From NCBI RefSeq assembly GCF_000321005.1, contig NZ_HE578907.1, positions 1 through 64,000 of the forward strand: a DNA stretch of 64,000 bases, given 5' to 3'. This DNA comes from Anaerococcus senegalensis JC48. GTDB taxonomy: Bacteria > Bacillota > Clostridia > Tissierellales > Peptoniphilaceae. The notes under the pieces were generated by a model, which saw only the letters and a list, made by a program, of their open reading frames with translations, ran no database searches and was not told where the DNA came from. This document shows positions 33,471-42,900 of this stretch, in pieces. Made by a program: the position numbers and the translations under genes. How positions within the stretch are numbered: the first letter of the stretch is position 1; each line of letters opens with the position of its first letter.

Positions 33471-34058
33471 ATGAAAAATAAATTAATATATTTACTTTTT
33501 TTATCTATATTTCTTACAGCTTGTTCTAAAAAATCAACAACAAGGTTAATAGAAACTAGTGATAATCTAGAAAATTCTAATATTAATTCAAATATTATAA
33601 ATGAAAAAATATCTGAAGAAGTATCATTTGATTTGGAAGATATAGAAGAAAATAAATTATCTAAAGAAGATATAGAACAAACACAAGAAAATGATGAGAA
33701 TATTTTAACATCTTATGGATTTTATTATTCAAGTTTAGTTGATAAATCAAAAGCAAATCCTAAGACTGGTTTTATTAATTCTGTAAAATTTGAAGATGGA
33801 TATTTAATATTTTCTGGAGTTTTAAATTATAATGAAGAAATGACAGGAAGCATTGGAGAAGAAGTTTTTGATGAAGGAATTTATAAATTTAAGCTTGATC
33901 CAGATGTAAAAATGATGGCAAAAAGTGGAATGGCTAAACCTATGATGATGAATGAAGATGAATTTATAAAATATTTAAATAAATGCATGGGAAATGGGCT
34001 AGGATTTGTAGTAGATGTAGATAATTCTATGGCCTATGAAATTACTATAACAAGTTAA
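33471..34058 (+). CDS. Hypothetical lipoprotein
   Basis: A 195-residue predicted lipoprotein with signal peptide MKNKLIYLLFLSIFLTAC, lipobox LTAC and Cys18 as the likely lipidation site. A Glu/Asn-rich linker (about 25-80) precedes a small domain (about 85-195) with SLVDKSKANPKTGFINSVKFEDG and a Met-rich segment KPMMMNEDEF. I do not recognise the family. AAAGGA precedes the ATG, 12 bases after the crt terminator. The gene is followed by a terminator shared with the opposite strand. Confidence 0.78.
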   Translation: MKNKLIYLLFLSIFLTACSKKSTTRLIETSDNLENSNINSNIINEKISEEVSFDLEDIEENKLSKEDIEQTQENDENILTSYGFYYSSLVDKSKANPKTGFINSVKFEDGYLIFSGVLNYNEEMTGSIGEEVFDEGIYKFKLDPDVKMMAKSGMAKPMMMNEDEFIKYLNKCMGNGLGFVVDVDNSMAYEITITS

Positions 34059-34084
34059 AAAGGACATTTTAAAATGTCCTTTTT
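34057..34084 (+). terminator. Bidirectional terminator between convergent genes
   Basis: AAAAAGGACATTTT and AAAATGTCCTTTTT form a perfect 28-base palindrome. It touches the stop codons of both the lipoprotein and the minus-strand phosphoesterase. Confidence 0.92.
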
Positions 34085-36197
34085 ATTCATCTTCATATTC
34101 CACATAAGAAAAATAATGGTCTCTTTCATTTAAATCTTCATTTTCGTAAGTTTCTACTACTTCATTATTGATTGATTTTACTAAGTCTACAATATAAGAT
34201 CTTAAATTTGCTCTTCCTAGCATTTTTTTCCCTATATTTTGCTTTAAATTTGTAACTTTTTTATAATTTATGATATATTTTGCCAAGTCAACTCCATTAA
34301 CTCTTCTTTTTTTTAAAATAAATTTTGAAATAAAAGTTATTAAATCATATAAATTATTTGATTTTCTTTTTAAATATCTAATTAAACTTCTAAAAAATAA
34401 ACCTTTTATTGAAATCAACTTATCAAAAAATTTATCTTTTGACCCATCAATTTCAAACCTTATATTCATAGTCAAAAATTCAAAAATTTCATTTATTTCA
34501 TTTTGACAGTAATCTATAAATTCTTCTGTAATAGAATAATTAGGGTTATTCAGTTTTGCTAAAAATTCAACCACAAAATTTGGTGTTGTTTTTTCATCTA
34601 GAGCCTTATATTGGTAAATATAATTTGAAAAATCATATAAATTGTGCTTATCATTTGAAATAGGCATAGATAAGGCTTTTTTTACAAGTTTATCATAATA
34701 ATAAATCATATTATCAGTTGTCATAATTTTTTCTTCAAATTGATTTATTAAAATTTCAAGACATTCTTCTAAATGTTTTGATTTTATTAAACCATGAGAC
34801 TTGTAAGAATCTATTTTTATAAAAATTTCTCCACCAGCATCAATTAGGTCTATATAGCCAAATTTTTCTATATACATTGGAAATTTAAAAGAATAACGTT
34901 TTAAAATTTGATTTATATATCCTTTTTTAGAAAGATTTAGATTTAGATTTGTATTTAATCTTTCTATAATAAATTTCTTTATATCCATTTGAGAAATAAC
35001 AGGGTTTTTAGCCATAGAATGCACATAATTAAATAGAACATCTTTTAAAGATAATTGATTTTTTAAGGCATATGATATAGAATTACTAACTTTAATTTTT
35101 TCTCCTTTTAAATTATAAAACCCAAAAGATTTTATAAGTTGAGTTTTCATATCTATAGAAAAACCAGAAAAATCTTTTAAATCATCAAAAATATTAATAT
35201 GTCTTATAGGAAGAGGATAGGTCACTGTAGAACCTGTTTGTATATTAAATATTTCATTATTTAATGGTGATTTGTATTTTGCTGTTCCATTTTCATGTAA
35301 ATGTCCTGTGAATAAAAATTTAACTCCACAATCAGCCAAAATTTCTATAGGAAGTTTATTATTTATTCTAGGATCTGAATCTTTATATTTTTTATTCCAA
35401 TTTTTAATTATAAATGGGCCTAGAACAAGTCTTTGATCTCTAAAATTTGGAATAAAAGCATGATGTGAAATAACAAAAACCATATCTGCTCTTTTTTTTG
35501 CTTGATCAATCTCATCTATTGCCCATTTTAAAACATTTTTATCACAAGCTCCAACAACATTATTTTTTGCGTCTTTATGATTTTGTTCATAATCGCAAGA
35601 ATAAATAGAAGTATCAATAAAAATTAAGCTAAGAGAATTTTTCTTTTCTAAATTTGGATTAATTCTAGCCACATAAGATCCATATCCTTGGGCATAGTAA
35701 GAATTTTCAAAATCTCTTTCATATTTTTTATTAATTTCTCCAAGATATGATTTATAAATTTGACTATCCTTATAAAATTCTAAAACAGAATCCTTGTATA
35801 AAAAATCATAAATTTCAAAAAAATCTTTTGGATTTATATTTTGAGTATTTTTTAAATTCTTATAATCAAAGGCACTACTATTATTAATATCGTGATTTCC
35901 TGGAATTAAAAATACTTTCCTAGACTTATCTTCGTCAGTCCATTCTTTTAAAATATTCGAAACTTCAATATGAGATTTTTTCTCTCCATCTTTTGTCAAA
36001 TCTCCAGGAATTATTATATACTTACTTCCATTTTCACTAGAAAGTTTCAAAGCAGATCTTAAAAGTCCCTCGCCTTCAACTAAAAATTTTCTATCATATT
36101 TAATTGCCATATTAAATTCTTTATTATCAGCCATCAAATCTCTTGATAAAATATGTGTATCAGATAAAATGCTAAGTTTAATATTCTTATTTTCCAT
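34083..36197 (-). CDS. Metallophosphoesterase, large
   Basis: A 704-residue protein of the calcineurin-like phosphoesterase superfamily. The five metal motifs are in order: SDTHI (near 12), PGDLT (near 64), PGNHD (near 97), VISHHAFIP (near 245) and FTGHLHENG (near 295). The remaining 400 residues are helical and Lys/Asn-rich with no domain I recognise. No signal peptide is seen. Related large enzymes act on nucleotides or phospholipids, but no substrate can be chosen here. A GAGAGGGA site precedes the ATG on the minus strand. Confidence 0.88.
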   Translation of the reverse strand: MENKNIKLSILSDTHILSRDLMADNKEFNMAIKYDRKFLVEGEGLLRSALKLSSENGSKYIIIPGDLTKDGEKKSHIEVSNILKEWTDEDKSRKVFLIPGNHDINNSSAFDYKNLKNTQNINPKDFFEIYDFLYKDSVLEFYKDSQIYKSYLGEINKKYERDFENSYYAQGYGSYVARINPNLEKKNSLSLIFIDTSIYSCDYEQNHKDAKNNVVGACDKNVLKWAIDEIDQAKKRADMVFVISHHAFIPNFRDQRLVLGPFIIKNWNKKYKDSDPRINNKLPIEILADCGVKFLFTGHLHENGTAKYKSPLNNEIFNIQTGSTVTYPLPIRHINIFDDLKDFSGFSIDMKTQLIKSFGFYNLKGEKIKVSNSISYALKNQLSLKDVLFNYVHSMAKNPVISQMDIKKFIIERLNTNLNLNLSKKGYINQILKRYSFKFPMYIEKFGYIDLIDAGGEIFIKIDSYKSHGLIKSKHLEECLEILINQFEEKIMTTDNMIYYYDKLVKKALSMPISNDKHNLYDFSNYIYQYKALDEKTTPNFVVEFLAKLNNPNYSITEEFIDYCQNEINEIFEFLTMNIRFEIDGSKDKFFDKLISIKGLFFRSLIRYLKRKSNNLYDLITFISKFILKKRRVNGVDLAKYIINYKKVTNLKQNIGKKMLGRANLRSYIVDLVKSINNEVVETYENEDLNERDHYFSYVEYEDE

Positions 36198-36340
36198 AAA
36201 ATCCCTCTCTTTACCTTAATTTAAATATACCCTATTGTAAATAAAAAAATTAAGCTTAATTGAATTTTAAAATAAAAAGATTAGAATAATATTAAGATAT
36301 ATAATTATTAACAGATAATTTAAAAAATTCAAAAATTATC

Positions 36341-36368
36341 TTGACTAATTTAGTAAGGATTGTATAAT
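36341..36368 (+). promoter_or_regulatory. Promoter of the T-box-controlled ABC operon
   Basis: TTGACT (36341-36346), 16 bases, TATAAT (36363-36368), directly upstream of the T-box leader. Confidence 0.75.
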
Positions 36369-36374
36369 TAATTT

Positions 36375-36619
36375 TGTAATAGAAAAGACATGGAAAAGAA
36401 GAGTAGATTTATCATACTTTACAGAGAGGTTATTTTGCTGAGATTAACCAAGTTAAAATAAATTGAAATGCATCTTGGAGTTCTACACCGATATTAGGCT
36501 GTAGCGGCATCTACCGTTATCAAGATAAGGGTTTATAGACCCTGAGAGATTTTTGTTATTGTAATGAAAATAAAAAGGTGGAATCACGGTAGCTCGTCCT
36601 TTGTTTGGACGGGCTTTTT
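36375..36619 (+). promoter_or_regulatory. T-box riboswitch, cysteine-specific by specifier
   Basis: The leader has the Stem I loop-E pair AGTA (36402-36405) and GAA (36475-36477), joined by a perfect upper stem GATTTAT/ATAAATT. Taking the known pattern GAA-N-codon-purine, the specifier is TGC (36479-36481), a cysteine codon, followed by A. The T-box sequence AGGTGGAATCACGG (36576-36589) contains TGGA, whose last base would pair with U73, the discriminator of tRNA-Cys. The competing terminator is GCTCGTCC (36592-36599) with GGACGGGC and a T run. Uncharged tRNA-Cys should therefore switch the downstream transporter on. Confidence 0.88.
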
Positions 36620-36655
36620 CTATTGTTTTTTTATAAAAATTTTTTTGGAGGTACT

Positions 36656-37753
36656 ATGAAAATCAAATCAAAAATTGTAGGTGTTTTGTTGATTGGATCT
36701 CTTGTTTTTACAGGTTGCAAGAGCCAATTAAATAATGGTGAAAATAATCCAAGTGAAAGTATGTCAAATGTAAGTGAAAGTAAAAATATTAAGACTGAAG
36801 ATGTACAAAAAATTGCAAAAGAAAATGCAAAAAAAGATATAAAAGAAGAACCAAGATATAAGGATAAAATAAAATTGGGTTATTCTGGAGATCTTTGCTT
36901 GGGTGCACCAAATATTGCGAATATAAATGGATATTTTAAAGATAGTGATGTAGAAGTTGAATTTGTAAATACAAAAAATCCTAAAGATGCTTTGGGAAGT
37001 GGAAAACTTGATGGCTTAGTTGGAGAATTTGCAGGAATGATTGTTCCAGCTACAAAAGGACTTGATATAGTATTTTCATCAGCTTCCCATACTGGATGTA
37101 AATCTCTTTATGTTTTAAATGACAGTAAAATTACAAAAACAAAAGAGCTTGAAGGAAAAAATCTTGCTATAACAAATGGAATTGGTAATTCAAATCATAA
37201 TACAGCTTTAAGATTTTTTAACCATGATGGTGTAAATCCAGATAAGGTAACTTATAAACAAGTTGATAATGCAGCAGTTATTCAAGCTATGAAAGATGGA
37301 GAAATTGATTCTGCTGTTTTGGATGATCAATTTGCAAAACAATTTGTAGATAAGGGAGAAATTAGAGCAATTAGATCTATGACTCACGATGAAGATTTTG
37401 GAAAAGAAGTTTGCTGTGTATTAGCTTTTAATGGAAAATTTGCAAAAGAAAATCCACTAATAGCTGATAAGGTTGCAACTGCAATTCAAGAAGCAAATAA
37501 TTATATGCAAAATAATCCAAAAGAAGCTACTCAAAAATTATTTGATAATAATCTAGCTAGTGGAGATTTTGATGCAGGACTTGAACTTGTAGAATCATAT
37601 GATTATTCTGTAAAAAATGATCTTGCAGAAGATACTTTAAAATCTATTTTTACAGATTATAAAGAAATTGGATTAATAAAAGATCAAAGAAGTGTAGATC
37701 AATTAATGAAATCATATTGGTTACCTATGGGTAGTTTTTATGATGAAAAATAA
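36656..37753 (+). CDS. SsuA/NMT1-like ABC transporter substrate-binding lipoprotein
   Basis: An extracellular solute-binding lipoprotein of 365 residues with signal peptide MKIKSKIVGVLLIGSLVFTGC (lipobox FTGC) and a charged linker. The binding domain is of the NMT1/SsuA type, starting KIKLGYSGDLCLGAPNIA near 77, with AITNGIGNSNHNTALRFF and QAMKDGEIDSAVLDDQFA. These proteins bind sulfonates, nitrate, thiamin precursors or related small molecules. The Cys T-box upstream makes a sulfur compound the best guess. GGAGG precedes the ATG at 36656; an in-frame extension starts within the terminator stem and is rejected. The permease follows at 28 bases. Confidence 0.88.
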   Translation: MKIKSKIVGVLLIGSLVFTGCKSQLNNGENNPSESMSNVSESKNIKTEDVQKIAKENAKKDIKEEPRYKDKIKLGYSGDLCLGAPNIANINGYFKDSDVEVEFVNTKNPKDALGSGKLDGLVGEFAGMIVPATKGLDIVFSSASHTGCKSLYVLNDSKITKTKELEGKNLAITNGIGNSNHNTALRFFNHDGVNPDKVTYKQVDNAAVIQAMKDGEIDSAVLDDQFAKQFVDKGEIRAIRSMTHDEDFGKEVCCVLAFNGKFAKENPLIADKVATAIQEANNYMQNNPKEATQKLFDNNLASGDFDAGLELVESYDYSVKNDLAEDTLKSIFTDYKEIGLIKDQRSVDQLMKSYWLPMGSFYDEK

Positions 37754-37781
37754 AAAATAATTTATAGAAAAGGAAAGTATT

Positions 37782-38747
37782 ATGGACAATGAAAGGACTA
37801 ATGGTGAAAAAAAATCTATATTTAGAAAAATTTTACCAATAATTTTTGCGATTTTTGCAATTTTGGAATATTTATATTTTCCAAATCACCAAAAAAATAT
37901 GAAAGCAACTCCTGTTTATTTATATTTTTTGATATTTTTACTAGGTCTTTATTTGATATTTTTTATAATATCATTTAAAAATGAAAAAATAGGCGAAAAA
38001 CTAAGATATAAATCCCCCTTATATTCATTTGTATTTGCTATTTTAATAATTTATGACCTATTAACATTAAAATTTGCAGTTTTACCACTACCATATTTTG
38101 CATGGCTTGATATGATTATGAATTCTATGATTTCTGATAAGGGATTTTTGTTAGAATCAACTCTTGCAAGCTTAAAGTTATTATTTACAGGATATTTTAT
38201 TGGAGCTATTCTTGGAATAATTACAGGAATTTTGGCTGGTTATTCTAAAAAAGTTGATTATTGGGTAGATCCATTTTTAAAATTATTAGGACCAATTCCA
38301 ACAACAACTTGGATTCCAGTAGTTATGGTTTTAGCAACAAGTCTTTTTGGAGGAGCTGTTTTTATTATAGGACTTGGAGTTTGGTTTCAAACAACTCTTG
38401 CTACAATGACAGGAATTAAAAATGTAGATAAATCTTATTATGAGGCAGCAAAAACTTTGGGAGCAAGTGAAAATGAATTGGTAAGAAAAATTGCTATACC
38501 ATCAGCAAGTCCTAATATTTTCCAAGGTTTAATTTCAGGTATGAGTTCAGCTTGTACATCACTAATTGTTGCAGAAATGCTAGGGGTTGAATCAGGACTA
38601 GGTTGGTATATTACATGGAAATCTTCTTGGGCTGATTATTCTTCAATGTATGGGGCAATAATAATTTTAGCTTTGACTTTTATTATAGTAAATATAATCT
38701 TAAAAAAGATTTCATCAAAAGCATTAAGATGGCAAAAGGAAGTGTAA
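37782..38747 (+). CDS. SsuC-like ABC transporter permease
   Basis: A membrane subunit of 321 residues. Four or more hydrophobic N-terminal segments precede the BPD_transp_1 core (about 120-315), which has the EAA-type loop YYEAAKTLGASENELVRKIAIPSA (about 220-244) that contacts the ATPase. AEMLGVESGLGW near 266 is typical of the SsuC/TauC group. The N-terminal two-helix extension is longer than in most SsuC proteins. The ATPase gene starts one base after its stop. Confidence 0.92.
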   Translation: MDNERTNGEKKSIFRKILPIIFAIFAILEYLYFPNHQKNMKATPVYLYFLIFLLGLYLIFFIISFKNEKIGEKLRYKSPLYSFVFAILIIYDLLTLKFAVLPLPYFAWLDMIMNSMISDKGFLLESTLASLKLLFTGYFIGAILGIITGILAGYSKKVDYWVDPFLKLLGPIPTTTWIPVVMVLATSLFGGAVFIIGLGVWFQTTLATMTGIKNVDKSYYEAAKTLGASENELVRKIAIPSASPNIFQGLISGMSSACTSLIVAEMLGVESGLGWYITWKSSWADYSSMYGAIIILALTFIIVNIILKKISSKALRWQKEV

Positions 38748-38748
38748 A

Positions 38749-39495
38749 ATGAGCAAATTAGAATTAAAAAATGTTTCAAAAGTATTTGAAAAAAATGAAG
38801 AAGATGAAAAAACTCATGCCTTAAAAAATATAAATTTATCAATTGATAATAATGAATTTGTGTCAATAGTTGGGCCATCAGGTTGTGGAAAATCAACTAT
38901 GCTAAGACTGATTTCGGGCTTAATTAGACCAAGCCAAGGAAAAATTTTATTAGATAATGAAGAAATTAAAAAACCTTCTTCAACAAAAGGAATGGTTTTT
39001 CAAAAGCCAACACTATTTCCATGGTTAACAGTTGGTGAGAATGTTGGATTTTCTGGATCATTAAAAAACGAAGAAAAAATCGATGAAAAAGAAATTGACT
39101 TAATGCTTAAAAAAGTTGGTCTAAGTGAATTTAAAAATTCATTTCCAAAACAATTATCAGGTGGAATGGCCCAAAGAGTTTCTTTGATTAGAACAATGAT
39201 TGCAAGGCCAGAAGTATTCTTGTTAGATGAGCCTTTGGGGAGTTTGGACGCTTTTACAAGAATGAATATGCAAGATGAAATTTTAAATTTATGGCAAGAA
39301 ATTAAAAATTTAATGATAATGGTAACTCACGACGTAGAAGAAGCTGTATATATGTCATCAAAAGTTATAATCATGGAACCAAGACCTGGAAGAGTAAAAG
39401 AAATTGTCGATATCGATTTAGATTATCCTAGAGATAGGACAAGCGATAAATTTATAAATTACAGAAATAAAATTTTAAAAACTTTAAATTATTAA
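38749..39495 (+). CDS. SsuB-like ABC transporter ATP-binding protein
   Basis: The ATPase subunit (248 residues) of the nitrate/sulfonate/taurine group. It has Walker A GPSGCGKST (near 42), Q-loop VFQKPTLFPWLTV, signature LSGGMAQR (near 137), Walker B VFLLDEPLGSLD and the H-loop MVTHDVEEA. It completes the binding protein-permease-ATPase set under T-box control. A terminator follows at once. Confidence 0.95.
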   Translation: MSKLELKNVSKVFEKNEEDEKTHALKNINLSIDNNEFVSIVGPSGCGKSTMLRLISGLIRPSQGKILLDNEEIKKPSSTKGMVFQKPTLFPWLTVGENVGFSGSLKNEEKIDEKEIDLMLKKVGLSEFKNSFPKQLSGGMAQRVSLIRTMIARPEVFLLDEPLGSLDAFTRMNMQDEILNLWQEIKNLMIMVTHDVEEAVYMSSKVIIMEPRPGRVKEIVDIDLDYPRDRTSDKFINYRNKILKTLNY

Positions 39496-39500
39496 ACATA

Positions 39501-39535
39501 AGCTAACCTAAATATATTTAGGTTAGCTTTTTTTT
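39501..39535 (+). terminator. Terminator of the ABC transporter operon
   Basis: AGCTAACCTAAATA and TATTTAGGTTAGCT pair perfectly, followed by a T run. Confidence 0.92.
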
Positions 39536-39585
39536 CTAAAAATTGTATAATCTATGTGATAATCTTTCTAAAAGAAAGGATTTTT

Positions 39586-40476
39586 ATGAATGAATATTTA
39601 AATAAAAATAAAAAAATTGCTGCAATAATTTTTGGACTAATAAATGTTTCTTTAGCCTATTTATCATCTTATTATTTGATATTTGCATTTTTTATTCCAA
39701 TTTTTACGGCTATAAAATTGTGGAAACTAGATGATAAAAATAAAATTATATTTTTATTTACATCAGGTTTATTTTCTTCCATAATGAATATTGAACTTAC
39801 AATTTATATATTATTTCCAATGATTATTTATGGAAATTTTTTATATTACTTGATAAAAAGAAATAAAACAGATAAATTTAGTTTAAAAGTATTAACTATA
39901 ATTATGTCAGTTTTATCTTTAGCAATAATTGGGTATCTTTACCATAAGTATGATATTAAGATTGTTGAACTTACAAAAGAATTTGAAAAAATAATTTCTA
40001 AGCAAAATATTAAAATTGAAAATAAAATGATAGAAAATAGTATAAAAACTATTCCATCATTTGTAATTATTTTTTCACTAATTTATAGTTTAATATCTTT
40101 GAAGTTAGTTAGAAACTATTTGAATTTTAAATATAAAAATATTAGAGATTTGAAAAAGATAAATTCATTTAGAATAGTTCCAAAAGATTTAATCATTATA
40201 TTTATATCTTTAATTGTAGCTATAATTATTTGTAAATTATTAAAACTTTCAAATGAATTTATTATTTTAAATGCAATAGTTACACTTAAATCATTATTTG
40301 TCTTAAATGGAACATTTTTATTAGATTATTATATATCATTTAAAAAAAGTAAAGTCTCAAAAGTTATAAATTGGTTTTTCATATTTTTACTATTTACTTA
40401 TATATCTGAGGCTATCGCCTTAGTTGGAATATTAGATATATTTATAAACTTAAGAAAAAAAGTGAGGGTAGCATGA
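39586..40476 (+). CDS. DUF2232 (YybS-like) membrane protein
   Basis: A multi-pass membrane protein of 296 residues with about eight hydrophobic helices and Lys-rich loops. Both the pattern and the position directly before gdpP-rplI-dnaB identify the YybS/DUF2232 family, whose function is unknown. The start is the ATG at 39586 after AAAGGA; an in-frame extension from 39556 lacks a ribosome site. It overlaps gdpP by four bases, so the two are translationally linked. Confidence 0.87.
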   Translation: MNEYLNKNKKIAAIIFGLINVSLAYLSSYYLIFAFFIPIFTAIKLWKLDDKNKIIFLFTSGLFSSIMNIELTIYILFPMIIYGNFLYYLIKRNKTDKFSLKVLTIIMSVLSLAIIGYLYHKYDIKIVELTKEFEKIISKQNIKIENKMIENSIKTIPSFVIIFSLIYSLISLKLVRNYLNFKYKNIRDLKKINSFRIVPKDLIIIFISLIVAIIICKLLKLSNEFIILNAIVTLKSLFVLNGTFLLDYYISFKKSKVSKVINWFFIFLLFTYISEAIALVGILDIFINLRKKVRVA

Positions 40477-42479
40477 AAGAAAAATTAAAATATTTTACAA
40501 AAGAAAATTATTTGTTTATTCTGGCCCTACCTCTTGTTATATCTATAATTTTGTTTTTTTATGAAAAAATATTTGCAACTATAGGAATTATTCTTGTCGT
40601 TGTATTATATTTTTATATTAGAAAAATTGATGAGCACAATGAGGATTTCTTCCAATCTTATATTGATGAAATGGATTATTCATTTGATGAAATCACTAAA
40701 AATATTGTTTTTCAAATTCCATTTCCCATAGTTATTTTGGAAGAGGGCAAGATAATAAAATGGCATAATTCAAATTTTAAAGAATTATTTGAAGCAAAGA
40801 ATTTAATTGGAAAAAGCATAAATAGTTTTGTAAGTGATTTTAATGAAATAGATTTTTCAAAAGAATCAGATAAGGCAATAACAGTAAATATTTATGATAA
40901 AACTTTCGAATTTTATTATTCAACAATAAAAAGAGAAAAATATGGTAAAGAATTAACATTTGTTTATGGAATAGATAATACAAGTGATGAAAATATTAAA
41001 AAAATATTTAAAGAGCGTAGACTTGTAGTTCTTTCTATGTATATTGATAATTATGATGATTTAAGGCAATCAACAAAAGCAAGTGATAGGTCATCACTTA
41101 CAGGTGAAATTGATAGAATTATAATGAATTATTTTGAAAAATATGGTGCCATGGTTAGAAAATACGAAAATGATAGATACATGGTTATGATTCATTATGA
41201 TGATTATGTAAAAATTTATGAAAGTAAATTTAAAATTTTGGATTTAGTAAGAGAAGTTAAAAAAGGAAATTCTATAGAACCAACTTTGTCAGTTGGTGTA
41301 GGACTTTCTGGATCAAAACCAATAGATATTTATGAAGAATCTAGAGTTTCAATCGATATAGCCTTATCTCGTGGAGGAGACCAGGTTGTAATAAAAGAAG
41401 GAGATAATTACGAATATTATGGAGGAAAATCAAAAGCTACAGAAAAAATTTCCAAAGTAAGAAGTCGTGTAATTTCTCAAGCCTTAAAAAGAATGGTAGA
41501 AAATTCTTCAAAAGTTTTTGTAATGGGACATAATAATCCAGATATGGATTCATTTGGTTCGGCTCTTGGAATTTACGAGGGAATAAAAAGTATTGGAAAA
41601 GATTGTTATTTCATTTTAAATGGCGTAAACAAACCTATCGAAAATATTTACAATAGAACTATAGAAGATCTAGAAGGATTTAGAGAAAATATTGTAACAG
41701 AAATTAGAGCTTTAGAATTAATGGACCAAGGATCTTTGGTAATTGTTACAGATAACCACAGAAAAAATTCTACTGAAGCTCCATCAATTTTAGACAAAAC
41801 TGATCAAATTGTAATAATTGACCATCATAGAAGAGGAAATGATTATATTAGAAATGCAACAATTTCTTATATAGAACCTTATGCATCAAGTGCAAGCGAA
41901 CTTGTTACAGAAATTTTAAATTATTTTGATGAATCTTTTAAAGCAAGAGTACCAGTTGCAGAAGCTCTACTTGCAGGACTTACTGTTGACACGAAAAATT
42001 TTGTTTATCAAACTGGAGTTAGAACATTTGAAGCTGCATCAATTTTAAAAAGATGGGGAGCAGATTCCATTATTATAAAAAGAATGTTTAAAGATGATTT
42101 TCAAATAGTAAAATATAAATCAGAAGTGATAGCAGATTCAACTGTTGTTAATGATTTTATAGCTATAGGTCATTTTAATAGAGAAATGGACGGATCAACA
42201 TTAATTGCAAGTCAAGCAGCAGATGATTTATTAAATATAAAAGGTGTTAGAGCAAGTTTTGTTTTAACAAAATCAAACGACAGAATTCACATATCAGGAA
42301 GAAGCTTGGGAGATATCTCTGTACAATTAATTCTTGAAAGAATTGGTGGAGGAGGACATTTGACCTCAGCTGCAACCCAACTTGATATGAGTATAGATGA
42401 AGCAGAAGTAATGCTTAAAAAAGCAATAAAAGAATACCTTGAGGAGGAAGTTGAAGATTATGAAGATAATACTAACTGA
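40473..42479 (+). CDS. gdpP: Cyclic-di-AMP phosphodiesterase GdpP
   Basis: Degrades c-di-AMP to pApA and so tunes osmolyte transport and wall stress. Domains in order: two membrane helices (about 12-50), a PAS domain (about 70-150), a degenerate GGDEF domain (about 180-300), then DHH (GHNNPDMDSFG near 351, VTDNH, IIDHHRR near 449) and DHHA1 (GGGGH near 628). The GGDEF signature is lost, as is normal for GdpP. Length (668) is typical. It overlaps rplI by 20 bases. Confidence 0.95.
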   Translation: MKEKLKYFTKENYLFILALPLVISIILFFYEKIFATIGIILVVVLYFYIRKIDEHNEDFFQSYIDEMDYSFDEITKNIVFQIPFPIVILEEGKIIKWHNSNFKELFEAKNLIGKSINSFVSDFNEIDFSKESDKAITVNIYDKTFEFYYSTIKREKYGKELTFVYGIDNTSDENIKKIFKERRLVVLSMYIDNYDDLRQSTKASDRSSLTGEIDRIIMNYFEKYGAMVRKYENDRYMVMIHYDDYVKIYESKFKILDLVREVKKGNSIEPTLSVGVGLSGSKPIDIYEESRVSIDIALSRGGDQVVIKEGDNYEYYGGKSKATEKISKVRSRVISQALKRMVENSSKVFVMGHNNPDMDSFGSALGIYEGIKSIGKDCYFILNGVNKPIENIYNRTIEDLEGFRENIVTEIRALELMDQGSLVIVTDNHRKNSTEAPSILDKTDQIVIIDHHRRGNDYIRNATISYIEPYASSASELVTEILNYFDESFKARVPVAEALLAGLTVDTKNFVYQTGVRTFEAASILKRWGADSIIIKRMFKDDFQIVKYKSEVIADSTVVNDFIAIGHFNREMDGSTLIASQAADDLLNIKGVRASFVLTKSNDRIHISGRSLGDISVQLILERIGGGGHLTSAATQLDMSIDEAEVMLKKAIKEYLEEEVEDYEDNTN

Positions 42480-42900
42480 TGATGTTAAAAAAATTGGAAA
42501 GAAAGGCGAAGTAGTAAATGTAAAACAAGGTTATTTTAGAAATTATATATTACCAAATAATCTTGGAGTAGAGGCAAATAAAGAAAATTTAAAAAAACTT
42601 GATGAACATTTAAAACAACTTAAAGAAGAAGAAGATAAAAATATAAAAGAAGCTAAAGAAAATAAAGAAAAAATTGAAAAAACTGACATAACAATAAAAG
42701 TTAAAGCAGGAGAAAATGGTAAATTATTTGGCTCAATTACAAATATGGATATCAAAAAAGCACTTGATAAAAAGAATATTGAAGTTGATAAGAAAAAAAT
42801 CGAAAAAGCGGATATTGATTCTCTAGGAAAATATGAAGTAACAATAAAACTTTACCAACAAATTTCTGCAAAATTAAAAGTGAATGTTGAGGCAGAATAA
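42460..42900 (+). CDS. rplI: Ribosomal protein bL9
   Basis: A large-subunit protein of 146 residues. The N-terminal domain starts KIILTDDVKKIGKKGEVVNV and contains GYFRNYILPNNLGVEA. A long charged connecting helix and a C-terminal domain with GENGKLFGSITNMDI follow. The start is the ATG at 42460 after GAGGAGG, within the 3' end of gdpP. Its stop codon shares one base with the dnaB ATG (TAATG). Confidence 0.96.
   Translation: MKIILTDDVKKIGKKGEVVNVKQGYFRNYILPNNLGVEANKENLKKLDEHLKQLKEEEDKNIKEAKENKEKIEKTDITIKVKAGENGKLFGSITNMDIKKALDKKNIEVDKKKIEKADIDSLGKYEVTIKLYQQISAKLKVNVEAE

Noticed and set aside
36479-36481. Reading the T-box specifier as AUG (methionine)
   Set aside because: AUG would directly follow GAA and be followed by C. 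The GAA-N-codon-purine pattern gives UGC then A, and TGGA pairs with U73 of tRNA-Cys rather than A73 of tRNA-Met. The serS leader places its codon one base nearer, so some doubt remains.
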